From contig NZ_WQHX01000006.1 of NCBI RefSeq assembly GCF_013035425.1, forward strand, positions 62,001 to 126,000: DNA of 64,000 bases. The letters run 5' to 3'. This DNA comes from Ruegeria arenilitoris (GTDB lineage Bacteria > Pseudomonadota > Alphaproteobacteria > Rhodobacterales > Rhodobacteraceae). Positions 14,499 through 23,739 of this stretch are shown piece after piece. Position numbers and translations under genes: made by a program. Below the pieces are notes generated by a model. The model was not told where the DNA came from. It saw only the letters and a list, made by a program, of their open reading frames with translations, and did no database searches. The stretch's first letter is position 1; every line of letters starts with the position of its first letter.

Positions 14499-16238
14499 GT
14501 GAAATCGAAGAACCGAATGTCTGCTCCTTCTCTGAACGAGCTGCGCAAGGCGCGCAATCAGGGGATGGCTTTCCTTTCCCTGGCCTTTTTGTTCAGCGTT
14601 TTTGTGAACCTTTTGATGCTGACGGGTCCGTTGTTCATGCTGCAGGTCTATGATCGCGTTCTGGGATCCCGCTCGGTTGAAACCTTGGCGGCTTTGTTCC
14701 TGTTGGTCGCTCTGCTTTACGGGTTGATGGCGATGCTGGACTTTGCCCGGGGACGTATCGTGGCACGTTTCGGCGCCCGCTTTCAATCTTCTTTGGATGA
14801 AAGGGTTTTCGAGGCGACCATGCGGCGTGCTATATACCCGCAAGCCCGGTCGGCTCCTGCCACTGCGTTGCGTGACTTGGAATCAATCCGCGCTTTGTGC
14901 GCATCGCCCGTTTTGCTTGCCGTGATGGACATACCTTGGACGCCGATCTTTATTGCGGCAATTTTTCTGTTTCATCCTTTGCTTGGATGGCTAGCGGTTG
15001 GGGGCGGCACACTATTGGTCGTCATCGCCTTACTTAACCAGATGCTGACCCATCGCAAAGTTGCGGAAGCTCAGGCCGCATCGGCCCGCGCGAACTCATT
15101 TTCCGAACATGCCCGACAAGCAGCCGAAGTAGTTCGATCGCAAGGAATGCAAGCGGATGTATCCAACCGTTGGTTGAAACAACGAACAGAAGCGTTGTCG
15201 CAAACGATTTCGGCAAGTGATTGGACCGGCAGCTTTTCGTCGCTCACCAAATCTCTTCGACTTTTCTTACAATCGGCAATGTTGGCTCTGGGTGCCCTTC
15301 TCGTGCTGAGAAATGAAATGACAGCGGGCGCGATGATCGCAGGTACGATCCTATTGGGCCGAGCACTTGCCCCAATCGAAATGGCAGTTGGTCAGTGGTC
15401 TATGATTGAAAGGGCCCGGACGGCGTGGACAAACCTGAACAAGTTTCTCGACGCCACCCCACCGGAGCAAAAACGCACAAGATTACCGGTTCCAAAAGCT
15501 TTCATGGAAGCCAAATCCCTGACAGTGATCCCTCCAGGAATTTCCACGCCAACGCTACGCAATGCAGCACTTAGATTGGAGCCTGGGACCGCCCTTGGTG
15601 TAATCGGCAAAAGCGGATCAGGCAAAACCACACTCGCCAAGGCGCTGCTTGGTCTATGGCCCCCAGCAGCTGGTGAAATTCGTCTGGGCGGTGCGACGTT
15701 AGATCAATATGATCCTGACGCGCTTGGACAGCATATTGGTTACCTACCGCAGCAGGTCACTTTGTTTAATGGGACCGTTGCTGAAAACATTGCTCGCATG
15801 TCTGAAAACCCGGACCCCGATGCAGTGGTTGCCGCGGCCAAAACGGCTAACGCACACGAGCTGATCCTTGGCTTGGAAAAAGGTTATGATACATTTTTGG
15901 AAGGCAATGACAGCCAATTGTCGGGCGGCCAAAAACAAAGGATCGCGCTTGCGCGTGCGCTTTATGGGAACCCTGTTCTGCTAATTCTGGATGAGCCGAA
16001 CTCGGCGTTGGATGCTGACGGGACAATGGCGCTGAATAACGCAGTGCGTGAGTTCAAAGCTGCCGGAAAATCAGTGATTATCATGACTCACCGCCCGCAG
16101 GCCATTTCGGAATGCGATGAGCTTGTCGTGGTGGAAAAAGGGCAGGTCGTCAAAGCGGGCAGCCGAGACGAGGTATTGAACACAATGGTGCAGAACGCCA
16201 ACGTCATCAAACGGCACCTGAATAAGGTGGGCGAATAA
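14499..16238 (+). CDS. Type I secretion system permease/ATPase (PrtD family)
   Basis: 579-residue ABC exporter half-transporter: membrane domain (about 20-310, five or six helices) and ATPase domain (330-570) with Walker A GKSGSGKTT, signature QLSGGQKQR and Walker B LLILDEPNSALD. It lacks the N-terminal C39 peptidase-like domain of HlyB, so it belongs to the PrtD/AprD/LipB branch that exports proteins with a C-terminal signal. The GTG at 14499 has GAGGG 9 bp upstream; ATG at 14517 is the alternative. Its stop overlaps the start of the HlyD-type partner (TAATG). The outer-membrane TolC partner is not intact in this window. Confidence 0.93.
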   Translation: MKSKNRMSAPSLNELRKARNQGMAFLSLAFLFSVFVNLLMLTGPLFMLQVYDRVLGSRSVETLAALFLLVALLYGLMAMLDFARGRIVARFGARFQSSLDERVFEATMRRAIYPQARSAPATALRDLESIRALCASPVLLAVMDIPWTPIFIAAIFLFHPLLGWLAVGGGTLLVVIALLNQMLTHRKVAEAQAASARANSFSEHARQAAEVVRSQGMQADVSNRWLKQRTEALSQTISASDWTGSFSSLTKSLRLFLQSAMLALGALLVLRNEMTAGAMIAGTILLGRALAPIEMAVGQWSMIERARTAWTNLNKFLDATPPEQKRTRLPVPKAFMEAKSLTVIPPGISTPTLRNAALRLEPGTALGVIGKSGSGKTTLAKALLGLWPPAAGEIRLGGATLDQYDPDALGQHIGYLPQQVTLFNGTVAENIARMSENPDPDAVVAAAKTANAHELILGLEKGYDTFLEGNDSQLSGGQKQRIALARALYGNPVLLILDEPNSALDADGTMALNNAVREFKAAGKSVIIMTHRPQAISECDELVVVEKGQVVKAGSRDEVLNTMVQNANVIKRHLNKVGE

Positions 16239-17545
16239 TGTCCCAAGCAGTAAAAAAACCAGCGTGGAGCATTACTATTCCCGCGACCGTCGGATTGGCG
16301 GCTCTGGTTATTTTGGTCTTGGGCCTGGGACTTTGGAGCGTTCGAACAGAATTGGCGGGCGCAATCATTTCTCAAGGCGTGGTCGAAGTACAAAGCAACA
16401 GGCAAGTGGTCGAACATCCCGACGGCGGGGTAGTTGGCGAGATTTTTGTACGCGACGGAGATTCGGTTGCTCGCGGTGATATGCTACTGCGTCTGGACGG
16501 CACGTTTCTGGCGTCTGAAATGACAATCGTAGAGTCTCAATTGTTCGAGTTGCTGGCCAGGATGGTCCGTTTGGAAGCTGAACGCGACGGTTCCGATGCC
16601 GCCGGGCTGACCGAGAGGATGAAGGAACTGCAGGCCCGGGAAGGCATCTCGCCTGAACTTTTGGCAGGGCAGGAACGCCTTTTCGCCGCGCGCTTGAACA
16701 CATTAGCGCAACAAACAGAACAACTTGGTAAGCAAAAAATTCAGATCCAAAATGAGATTGAGGGCATTCAATCACAGTTGGTCTCATTACGCACACAGGT
16801 GGATCTGATCAAGAGTGAGTTGGAGGACCAAGAAGGGCTTTTGAAGCGCGGATTGACCCAGGCCAGCCGGGTGTCAGCGCTGCAAAGGGAGGAAGCCAGT
16901 CTTCTGGGTGAAATCGGACGGCTGGAATCCGCAGTCGCGCGACTTCAGGGAGAAATTTCAAGCACCGAAATCCGGATTGTAGAACTGAAGGCCACACGAC
17001 GCGAAGAGGCAATTACTCAATTGCGGGATGTGCAAGCTCGGGTTGTTGAATTGGCCGAACGACGTTTGTCCCTGAGTGAGCGCATGTCCCGGCTGGATAT
17101 TCGTTCACCTGTCGCGGGAACAGTTTATGACAGCCAAGTTTTTGCACTTCAGTCTGTTATCCAGCCGGGGGAACCGATGATGTATGTGGTCCCACAAGAT
17201 ACCCCCCTGTTGGTAGCCGCACGCGTGGATGCCTTGCATGTGGACCAATTGCATCGCGGGCAGGAAGTCGCATTGCGGTTTCCAGCCTTCAACCAGCGGG
17301 AAACGCCTGAACTGAATGGACAGGTTATCAATGTTTCGGCGGACACCTATACCGATGAAAGTACTGGTTTTACTTTTTACAGGGCCGAAGTCGTTCCAGA
17401 CGACGGCCAGTTAGAGCTATTGGCTGGGCAAGAATTGTTGCCTGGCATGCCAGTCGAAGCCATGATAAAAACGGATGAGCGCACACCGCTTTCCTATTTG
17501 GTCAAACCGTTGGCAGATTACTTTTACCGGGCGTTTCGCGAGTAA
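16238..17545 (+). CDS. Type I secretion periplasmic adaptor (HlyD/PrtE family)
   Basis: 435-residue membrane fusion protein: one N-terminal transmembrane helix (about 12-38), a lipoyl half-motif around residue 55 (NRQVVEHPDGGVV), a long coiled-coil hairpin (about 95-290), the second lipoyl half (DIRSPVAGTVYD) and a beta-barrel C-terminus. It joins the inner-membrane exporter to TolC. Translationally coupled to the ATPase gene by a 1-nt overlap. Complete, unlike the HlyD fragment 1 kb downstream. Confidence 0.92.
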   Translation: MSQAVKKPAWSITIPATVGLAALVILVLGLGLWSVRTELAGAIISQGVVEVQSNRQVVEHPDGGVVGEIFVRDGDSVARGDMLLRLDGTFLASEMTIVESQLFELLARMVRLEAERDGSDAAGLTERMKELQAREGISPELLAGQERLFAARLNTLAQQTEQLGKQKIQIQNEIEGIQSQLVSLRTQVDLIKSELEDQEGLLKRGLTQASRVSALQREEASLLGEIGRLESAVARLQGEISSTEIRIVELKATRREEAITQLRDVQARVVELAERRLSLSERMSRLDIRSPVAGTVYDSQVFALQSVIQPGEPMMYVVPQDTPLLVAARVDALHVDQLHRGQEVALRFPAFNQRETPELNGQVINVSADTYTDESTGFTFYRAEVVPDDGQLELLAGQELLPGMPVEAMIKTDERTPLSYLVKPLADYFYRAFRE

Positions 17546-17566
17546 ATTGGGACACGCCGGACTTGT

Positions 17567-18004
17567 TTAAATTACCTCGATATTACCCAACAAAATTGAC
17601 GTCATTTCTGTTGCGAATTCTCCATCGGTAACGGTCACTTGAGTGCCAGAAACATAACGAACGTTGGTCTCGGAAATCGCTGACAAATCCGTTTCTGCGT
17701 CCAAAAAAACCCATCTTGCCGGGTATTCCGTCGGCAGGCCAACAGCGTTCCGCAAAACGATCAACGCATCCATTGAGCTAACGATACCGTCCTGGTTTAG
17801 ATCGGCGGCGATTAAATTCTCGGGCGTGGCCGGACCGAAGGTTGGATCGAGCCCAACTGCGATCCTCAGAATTTGCAAGGCATCCAGAGAGGATACTTTG
17901 TAACTGTCGATGTCGTAGGATTTGACGATCTCCAACTCACCCGAAAAAATACCGTCGGGCATTTCCAGATCAAACTCTCCAAGTGCGTTGGCCTGGCCGA
18001 CGTG
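17567..18004 (-). pseudogene. C-terminal fragment of a dockerin/EF-hand-type exported protein
   Basis: About 145 residues of open frame on the minus strand, of which the last 131 follow an internal Met at 17962. It carries two dockerin-like calcium-binding repeats (SYDIDSYKVSSLDALQILRIAVG and ADLNQDGIVSSMDALIVLRNAVG). The repeats normally end a large secreted protein. Here the frame runs upstream without a start codon (through GEFDLEMPDG) to a stop at 18005-18007, exactly where homology to TolC begins on the other strand. So the N-terminal part was removed by a rearrangement. It may be what remains of the cargo of the adjacent type I secretion system. Expression from the internal Met cannot be excluded. 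Confidence 0.7.
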
Positions 18005-18940
18005 TCACCCTATCTTAGAGTATCGCAGCTCGTTTACGATGGTGGAGCGGCCGTCGGAACGCTAACTGCCGCCCGAGCCAAAATATTGGAGAGCCGCGGT
18101 GACCAGCTGCAAACAGCCTCCGCTACCGCACTGACAGCAATTGAGACCTACATTCAGGTTTTAGATCTTCGGAAAATCCGGGAAATATCACAGCGTAATG
18201 TAACTGTGCATGAAGAGATCGCACTACAAATAGCCCAACGTGTGTCCGGTGGGCTGGATTCCAACGCCGACGTTCTGACCGCTCAATCGCGCGCGGCGGA
18301 TGCTCGTACACGCTACGCCGAAGCGAAAGCCAGGGTTGACCGCGCCGAGGCACGTTATCAAGAAGTGTTTGGCTTGGCTCCGCTTGAATTGCCGCCCCCT
18401 CTTCCCGCTCCAGATTTGAACCGCGCCGACACTCAGATAGTTATGGACAGCCCCCAGATAAAGCGGGCGGAAGCGGCCTTACTAGCTGCAAAAGCAGAAC
18501 AATCTGCTGCACTGGCGCGCCGAAGTCCGGAAATTCGCGTTTCAGCCTTTGCAAACCAGGACCGATCCCGGGATGCAAACTTCGGGGTGGACTTCGATGT
18601 GAATTACGAGTTTGACAGTACAAAAGACATAGCATTCTTGCACGCAGGTCAGTCGGTAAAGGTCAAGATCACCGCCTATGACTTTTCGCGATACGGTAGT
18701 CTCGACGGCGAAATAATTCGTATTGGCGCCGACACGATCACTCGTTCGGAACGTAGTGAGGAAGAGGTATTTGTAGTGGAAATCCGAACTTCCAGCACGA
18801 TACTTGACGCGGGCGGCGAAGCTGTTGAAATCATCCCGGGAATGATCGCCGAAGTGGATATTCTGTCAGGGCAGAAAACCGTTCTGGATTATCTGATCCA
18901 GCCAGTCTTAAAGGTCAAAGAGAGTGCTTTTCGAGAGTGA
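18005..18940 (+). pseudogene. Chimeric remnant: internal TolC segment joined in frame to an HlyD C-terminus
   Basis: One open frame that combines two unrelated halves. 18005 to about 18622 is TolC-like: VSQLVYDGG motif, the AIETYIQVLDLRK and GLDSNADVLTAQSR coiled-coil repeats, ending in DFDVNYEFDS. From about 18623 it becomes the C-terminal end of an HlyD-type adaptor: DIAFLHAGQSVKVKITAYDF, YGSLDGEI, PGMIAEVDILSG and a final VLDYLIQPVLKVKESAFRE. The TolC N-terminus with signal peptide and the HlyD membrane helix and hairpin are both missing. The simplest reading is a deletion between a tolC and an hlyD gene of a second type I system, plus a second breakpoint at about 18004 against the dockerin fragment. 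A working protein is unlikely. Confidence 0.85.
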
Positions 18941-18958
18941 AAATAACGTACCTGTTTA

Positions 18959-19660
18959 TCAAAGCCACTCCACATCACCCAGAAAGATATACCCAGCCCC
19001 ATAAATAGTTTTGATGAGGCGAGGATTCTTGGGATCTTCGCCCAGTTTTGTCCGCAGTCGCGAAATTCGCACATCCATCGCTCTGTCAAAACTGTCGCCG
19101 ACAACGCCGCCCAACGTTTCCTGCATCTGTGCCCGGCTGAGCAAACGTTTCGGGCTTTCAAGGAACAGGCGCAAAACCTCGCCTTCAGCGTGGCTAAATT
19201 GCGTTTCGTTCCCAGCATCATCCACGAGAACATAACGATCGAAATGAGCGGCCCACCCGTTGAAACTTGCAACATCTGAACTTTGAAGAGCCGGGCGCGT
19301 TGATCGCAAACGAGCGCGGATACGGGCCACCACTTCAGCAGGATCAAATGGTTTGGTGATATAGTCGTCCGCCCCAAGCTCAAGCCCGGTCACGCGGTCC
19401 TGCACCTGCGCCCGACCCGAAATGATTATAACCGCTGCGCCGCGTTCCAACGCAAGGCGATGCACCAGTGCCAGACCGTCTGTGTCGGGTAAAGACAAAT
19501 CCACCAAGCAGACGTCCGGAGTCACTCGGTTCAACGACGCTTCAAATTCGCGAGCCCGGGCAAAACTCTGAGTACGAAACCCGGCTTCTTCCAGAGTATT
19601 AGTTAAGATGCGACGTATCTCAGGCTCGTCGTCCAAAATGGTCACCAAAGGTAGGGACAT
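18959..19660 (-). CDS. OmpR-family response regulator
   Basis: 233 residues: receiver domain (about 4-115) with phospho-acceptor D54 (LVDLSLPD), Thr/Ser switch in VIIISGR and Lys in YITKPFD, then a winged-helix DNA-binding domain (about 135-230, SRAQMQETLG and DVRISRLRTKLGE). The ATG at 19660 overlaps the stop of the histidine kinase (TGATG), so the two genes are co-translated. Longer frames upstream run inside the kinase gene and are rejected. The lipid-transport operon is divergent from the kinase, about 0.2 kb away, and is a possible target. Confidence 0.92.
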   Translation of the reverse strand: MSLPLVTILDDEPEIRRILTNTLEEAGFRTQSFARAREFEASLNRVTPDVCLVDLSLPDTDGLALVHRLALERGAAVIIISGRAQVQDRVTGLELGADDYITKPFDPAEVVARIRARLRSTRPALQSSDVASFNGWAAHFDRYVLVDDAGNETQFSHAEGEVLRLFLESPKRLLSRAQMQETLGGVVGDSFDRAMDVRISRLRTKLGEDPKNPRLIKTIYGAGYIFLGDVEWL

Positions 19661-21585
19661 CAAGCAGCCTCGGTTTGAATAAGCGCGGAAAGCTGCGCCC
19701 GCGTGAACGGTTTGCGCAAAACAGGTGCCAAAGCAAGTGCCTGCCGATGCAAAGGGTCGGAATAAGGCAACGACGTCATTAGAATGCAATGCAACCCAGG
19801 TTCTAACGAGTCAATCAAGTCCAGACCAGTCCCGGTGCCTTCCAGCCTAATATCGGATAGAACCAAAACGATGTCATCAATGTCTGAAACCAATGCCTTC
19901 GCTTCTTCTGCGGATGTTGCTTCGATAACTGCAAACCCAAGATCCACAAGTATTTCGCGGAATTGACTACGCAGCTCATCATTGTCCTCAACCAGCAAAA
20001 CCAACCCCTCTTGGACGGACGGGGCTGGCCTATAGGGCAGTCGCAAAACGACGGACGCCCCAGAAGGTGTGTTGCGCAAGTTCAAGTCGCCGCCCGCCAG
20101 CTTGACCGTGTCATACACCATCGGCAATCCCAAACCGGAGCCTTCCGCGCCTTTGGTGGTGTAGAAAGGGTTCAGCGCCTTTTCCAATGCCTCAGGAGAA
20201 AACCCTGTTCCCGTGTCCGACACGGTGATTTCCACCCATATGGTTCCAATTGTATGAGCGCTGACAGTTATTTGGCCCGACGTACCACAAGCGTCACGGG
20301 CATTCAAAACAAGGTTCAGCAACGCGTCTTGAACCATGCCGGAATCCATCAAAATCATCTCATCAGGAAGAGTGTTTACAACTGACAACCCTACCCCCCG
20401 TGGCAGCGAAGGCGACGCCAATACACGCAGATCTTCAAGCAATCCGCAAAAGTCTGTGGCTTTGGGGTGGGGCGTACGGTTGCCCGTCATATCCGCAATC
20501 CGGTTCAGCAACTGACCACCCCGTCGGGCCGTGGTCTGCGTTGCTGCCACAAGTTCACGAGCTTCAGCGGGAAGATCCATTTTGTCCAACCGGGACTGCA
20601 TACCAAGAATGATTGTCAAAAGGTTGGAAAAGTCGTGTGCTAGTCCGCTGGTCATCTGGGCAGCCATTGCACGACGGCGGGACTGTTGCAGGGCGACGCG
20701 CGCCTGAGTTTCTTCGGTGATATCCACGGACATCACATAAACCCCACCTTCACCATCCGGAGTAAACGACACACGCAAACGACGCGCATCCTGGTCTTCG
20801 GTAAACTCGAAAACCGAAGTTTTTCCTTCGTATGCACGCTGCAAATGGGGCTCGACCCGCTGAAACGCTGTCGTCCCCAAAGCTTGGGATATATGCAGTC
20901 CAAGTATCTCAGACGGGCGGCCCGGCATGACCGAACTGAGGCGACGGTTCGAATAATCGTATCGGCCGTCAGCGTCCAAATGCGCAATGTGAGCAGGCAT
21001 CATTTCTGTCGTCAAACGCGTACGCGCCTCAATCTCTGTTAGTTGGCGCTTAGCCTCTTCCAGGGCGGTTATTGTGGCCGCCAATTTACGGTTGGTGGCG
21101 GATAATTCCTCTGCCCGACCAAGTAGTTGTTCTGATAACTCCTCTGATCTAGCCCGCAAGAGATCTTCGGCCTGTTTGGTTCGCGTAATATCCGTATAAA
21201 CCGCCACCCAACCACCCGTTGGTAGTGGAGCGCCTTCGACTGAAATTACCTGACCATTTGGCCGGGTTCTCTCCATATAATGCGGCTCGAAAGCCAGGGC
21301 TTGTTCGACCCTCTGTCTGACCACCTCGTCGACTTTCTCCACATTTCCATATTCGCCGCGACTTGCTAGAAAATGTATTGTGTCGTGAAAACTCGCACCG
21401 GGTTGCACCAGATCAATGGGTAGGTCGAACATTTCCTGAAAACGAGCGTTGCACAGAACTAGTCTCAGCGAGCTGTCATAGATAGACAATGCCTGCCCGA
21501 TCAAATTCAGGCCTGCTGTAGTCATAGCCTTGATGCGTTGTTCGACAATGTTCAATGCTGTTCTCCCCGCATACCTGCCTAGCAT
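19660..21585 (-). CDS. Hybrid sensor histidine kinase with two PAS domains and a receiver
   Basis: 641 residues from the chosen Met: PAS-type domain (about 20-140), coiled coil (140-190), second PAS domain (190-300), HisKA with phospho-acceptor His about 317 (GLAHDFSNLL), HATPase domain (N box LLNLVLNARDA, G box GTGFSPEAL) and a C-terminal receiver with Asp about 578 (LVLSDIRLEG). No transmembrane segment, so a soluble sensor. The HDFSNLL box is the form typical of kinases with a fused receiver. Starts at 21648, 21585 or 21525 are all possible and none has a good ribosome site. Overlaps its response regulator by 1 nt. Confidence 0.88.
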   Translation of the reverse strand: MLGRYAGRTALNIVEQRIKAMTTAGLNLIGQALSIYDSSLRLVLCNARFQEMFDLPIDLVQPGASFHDTIHFLASRGEYGNVEKVDEVVRQRVEQALAFEPHYMERTRPNGQVISVEGAPLPTGGWVAVYTDITRTKQAEDLLRARSEELSEQLLGRAEELSATNRKLAATITALEEAKRQLTEIEARTRLTTEMMPAHIAHLDADGRYDYSNRRLSSVMPGRPSEILGLHISQALGTTAFQRVEPHLQRAYEGKTSVFEFTEDQDARRLRVSFTPDGEGGVYVMSVDITEETQARVALQQSRRRAMAAQMTSGLAHDFSNLLTIILGMQSRLDKMDLPAEARELVAATQTTARRGGQLLNRIADMTGNRTPHPKATDFCGLLEDLRVLASPSLPRGVGLSVVNTLPDEMILMDSGMVQDALLNLVLNARDACGTSGQITVSAHTIGTIWVEITVSDTGTGFSPEALEKALNPFYTTKGAEGSGLGLPMVYDTVKLAGGDLNLRNTPSGASVVLRLPYRPAPSVQEGLVLLVEDNDELRSQFREILVDLGFAVIEATSAEEAKALVSDIDDIVLVLSDIRLEGTGTGLDLIDSLEPGLHCILMTSLPYSDPLHRQALALAPVLRKPFTRAQLSALIQTEAA

Positions 21586-21792
21586 CACTGTAGGCGCTGT
21601 CAAAGAGGGTCGCTGGTTTCGAGTGCCTAATAAGGCTGAAGTGAGCAATTTCAGAAGGATGGGACATGGCGCACCGCAGCAAACGGCTACAGCGGGCTAA
21701 ACTGTATCGCTGAGGCAATTTTTTAACATGAAATCTGGGCCTGGTTGCATAAACCCATTGCAGCCTTAGTGCTTTTCCCATCACATAAGTCC

Positions 21793-22917
21793 ATGACAAA
21801 GCCAACGGTTACCTCCGATCGGAACGCCGAGGGCGTCTGCATCCGAATTGCGGGCGATCTGAGGACACAATCGCTTGACCAGATCGAAGGCGCATTCAAG
21901 TCCATTAGTCCTGATGGAAAGGATGTAATTGTCGACCTGTCAGGTGTTCAATCTATGGACACAGGCGGCGCTTGGCTGGTGGCCGATTTGGAACGACGCA
22001 TAGATACCAGCGGAGCAACAGTTCACCTTGAGGGCCTACAAGAAGCTCACGCCTCGCTGATCGAAACGGTGTCGAAGAACATTCCTGAGGCGGTAGGCGA
22101 ACAGGCCCCGCCCAGGGGATTAGTTGAAACGGTCGCACGAGTCGGCGAACGCACGGCTGGAGCTTGGAAGGATTCGGTTTCGATTGTCGGATTCCTTGGT
22201 CTAACCCTGCATCGCCTTGTAAGGACGCTGATCATGCCATGGCGTCTGCGTCGGGCGGCGCTGGTTTCGCAGATGGAGCAAACCGGTTTCAAGGCTCTTC
22301 CCATCGTCTCTCTGATGGGATTTCTGATCGGTGTTGTTCTGGCCTTTCAGGGCGCAACTCAGTTGAAACAGTTCGGCGCTGAAATTTTCGTCGTTGAACT
22401 GATCTCTATCTCTATCCTCCGTGAGTTGGGGATATTACTGACGGCCATCATTGTTGCAGGACGGTCAGGTTCTGCTTTTACCGCATCTATTGGGTCAATG
22501 AAGGTACAAGAAGAGATTGACGCCATGCGGACATTGGGTTTGGACCCCATTGAGGTACTGGTAATTCCACGTGTACTTGCGTTGTTGATTATGCTTCCAA
22601 TTCTTGGATTCGTCGCCGACATAGCGGGTTTGGTTGGCGGCGCTTTGATGAGTTGGATCGACTTGGGTGTTAGCCCAGGCATGTTCCTGACACGTTTGAA
22701 GGAAAACACCGATGTTTGGCAACTTGCTATCGGATTGATCAAGGCACCTTTTTTTGCGCTTGTGATCGGAGTCATAGCATGTTGGCAAGCCATGCAGGTC
22801 AAAGGTTCATCTGAAAGCGTGGGACAACGCACAACGGCTTCGGTCGTTCAGTCCATCTTTATGGTTATTGCAATTGATGCGTTGTTTTCAATTTTTTTCT
22901 CGGAACTGGGGATCTGA
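21793..22917 (+). CDS. mlaE: MlaE-family lipid ABC transporter permease with fused STAS domain
   Basis: 374 residues: an N-terminal STAS domain (about 5-95, VIVDLSGVQSMDTGG; equivalent to the separate MlaB of E. coli) followed by the MlaE permease domain (about 130-374) with the signature region REL-GILLTAIIVAGRSGSAF and the coupling-helix segment EEIDAMRTLGLDPIE. It forms the inner-membrane core of a phospholipid transporter with the ATPase and MCE protein encoded next. Start chosen at the ATG at 21793; an upstream TTG is rejected as atypical. First gene of a four-gene operon. Confidence 0.93.
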   Translation: MTKPTVTSDRNAEGVCIRIAGDLRTQSLDQIEGAFKSISPDGKDVIVDLSGVQSMDTGGAWLVADLERRIDTSGATVHLEGLQEAHASLIETVSKNIPEAVGEQAPPRGLVETVARVGERTAGAWKDSVSIVGFLGLTLHRLVRTLIMPWRLRRAALVSQMEQTGFKALPIVSLMGFLIGVVLAFQGATQLKQFGAEIFVVELISISILRELGILLTAIIVAGRSGSAFTASIGSMKVQEEIDAMRTLGLDPIEVLVIPRVLALLIMLPILGFVADIAGLVGGALMSWIDLGVSPGMFLTRLKENTDVWQLAIGLIKAPFFALVIGVIACWQAMQVKGSSESVGQRTTASVVQSIFMVIAIDALFSIFFSELGI

Positions 22918-22918
22918 C

Positions 22919-23734
22919 ATGGACGGTGCGACCTTGCAGCAAGACTCCCAGACTGGCGCGCAGCGAGAGGCAGTGATCAAAGTACGCAACCTAACCAACC
23001 GCTTTGGCCCACAGGTTGTGCATGAAAACTTGAACTTGGATGTATGGCGGGGTGAGGTTCTGGGTGTCGTTGGTGGCTCGGGCACGGGGAAGTCGGTTCT
23101 ATTGCGTACCATTGTGGGACTCAATCGACCTGCTGCGGGAAGCATTGAAGTATTAGGGGTCGACGTCCTGGATGGACCAGAGGATGAGCGCAAGCGGATC
23201 GAGAAAAGCTGGGGCGTGGCCTTTCAGGATGGCGCGTTGTTTTCGTCGCTAACGGTTTTACAGAATGTGATGGCGCCTTTACGCGAACATACCGGCATTA
23301 GCGAAAGTTTGATGCAGGCTCTTGGCGGGTTGAAAATCAGCCTTGTTGGGCTGCCACAGTTAAGCTGCAGCAAGTTTCCATCAGAATTGTCGGGGGGGAT
23401 GCGCAAGCGGGCGGCGCTGGCGCGCGCATTGTCTCTGGACCCGGAGATCGTATTTCTAGATGAACCTACCGCCGGATTGGACCCAATAGGTGCCGCCGCA
23501 TATGATGATCTGATCAGGGAGTTGCAGCAGGCGTTGGGCTTGACCGTTTTTATGGTAACACATGACCTCGACAGTCTTTACGCCATTTGTGACCGTATCG
23601 CCGTGCTTGCGGAAAAACGCGTGTTGGTTGAAGGTCCGATAGAAGAAATGACCAAGGTAGACCATCCTTGGGTCCAGGAATATTTCACCGGTCCCCGGGC
23701 GCGTGCGGCGCAACAGAAGGGGCAGGACAGGTAG
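22919..23734 (+). CDS. mlaF: MlaF-type ATP-binding protein of the lipid transporter
   Basis: 271-residue ABC ATPase: Walker A GGSGTGKSV, signature ELSGGMRKR (GGM form typical of MlaF), Walker B IVFLDEPTAGLDP, switch His in VTHDLDS. It powers the MlaE permease. One base separates it from mlaE, and the next gene starts 5 bp after its stop. An upstream in-frame Met inside mlaE is rejected. Confidence 0.94.
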   Translation: MDGATLQQDSQTGAQREAVIKVRNLTNRFGPQVVHENLNLDVWRGEVLGVVGGSGTGKSVLLRTIVGLNRPAAGSIEVLGVDVLDGPEDERKRIEKSWGVAFQDGALFSSLTVLQNVMAPLREHTGISESLMQALGGLKISLVGLPQLSCSKFPSELSGGMRKRAALARALSLDPEIVFLDEPTAGLDPIGAAAYDDLIRELQQALGLTVFMVTHDLDSLYAICDRIAVLAEKRVLVEGPIEEMTKVDHPWVQEYFTGPRARAAQQKGQDR

Positions 23735-23739
23735 AGGCA

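Noticed and set aside
17873-18004. Plus-strand start of the TolC-HlyD frame
   Set aside because: The first 44 codons of that frame run antisense through the dockerin fragment; TolC homology only begins at about 18005.
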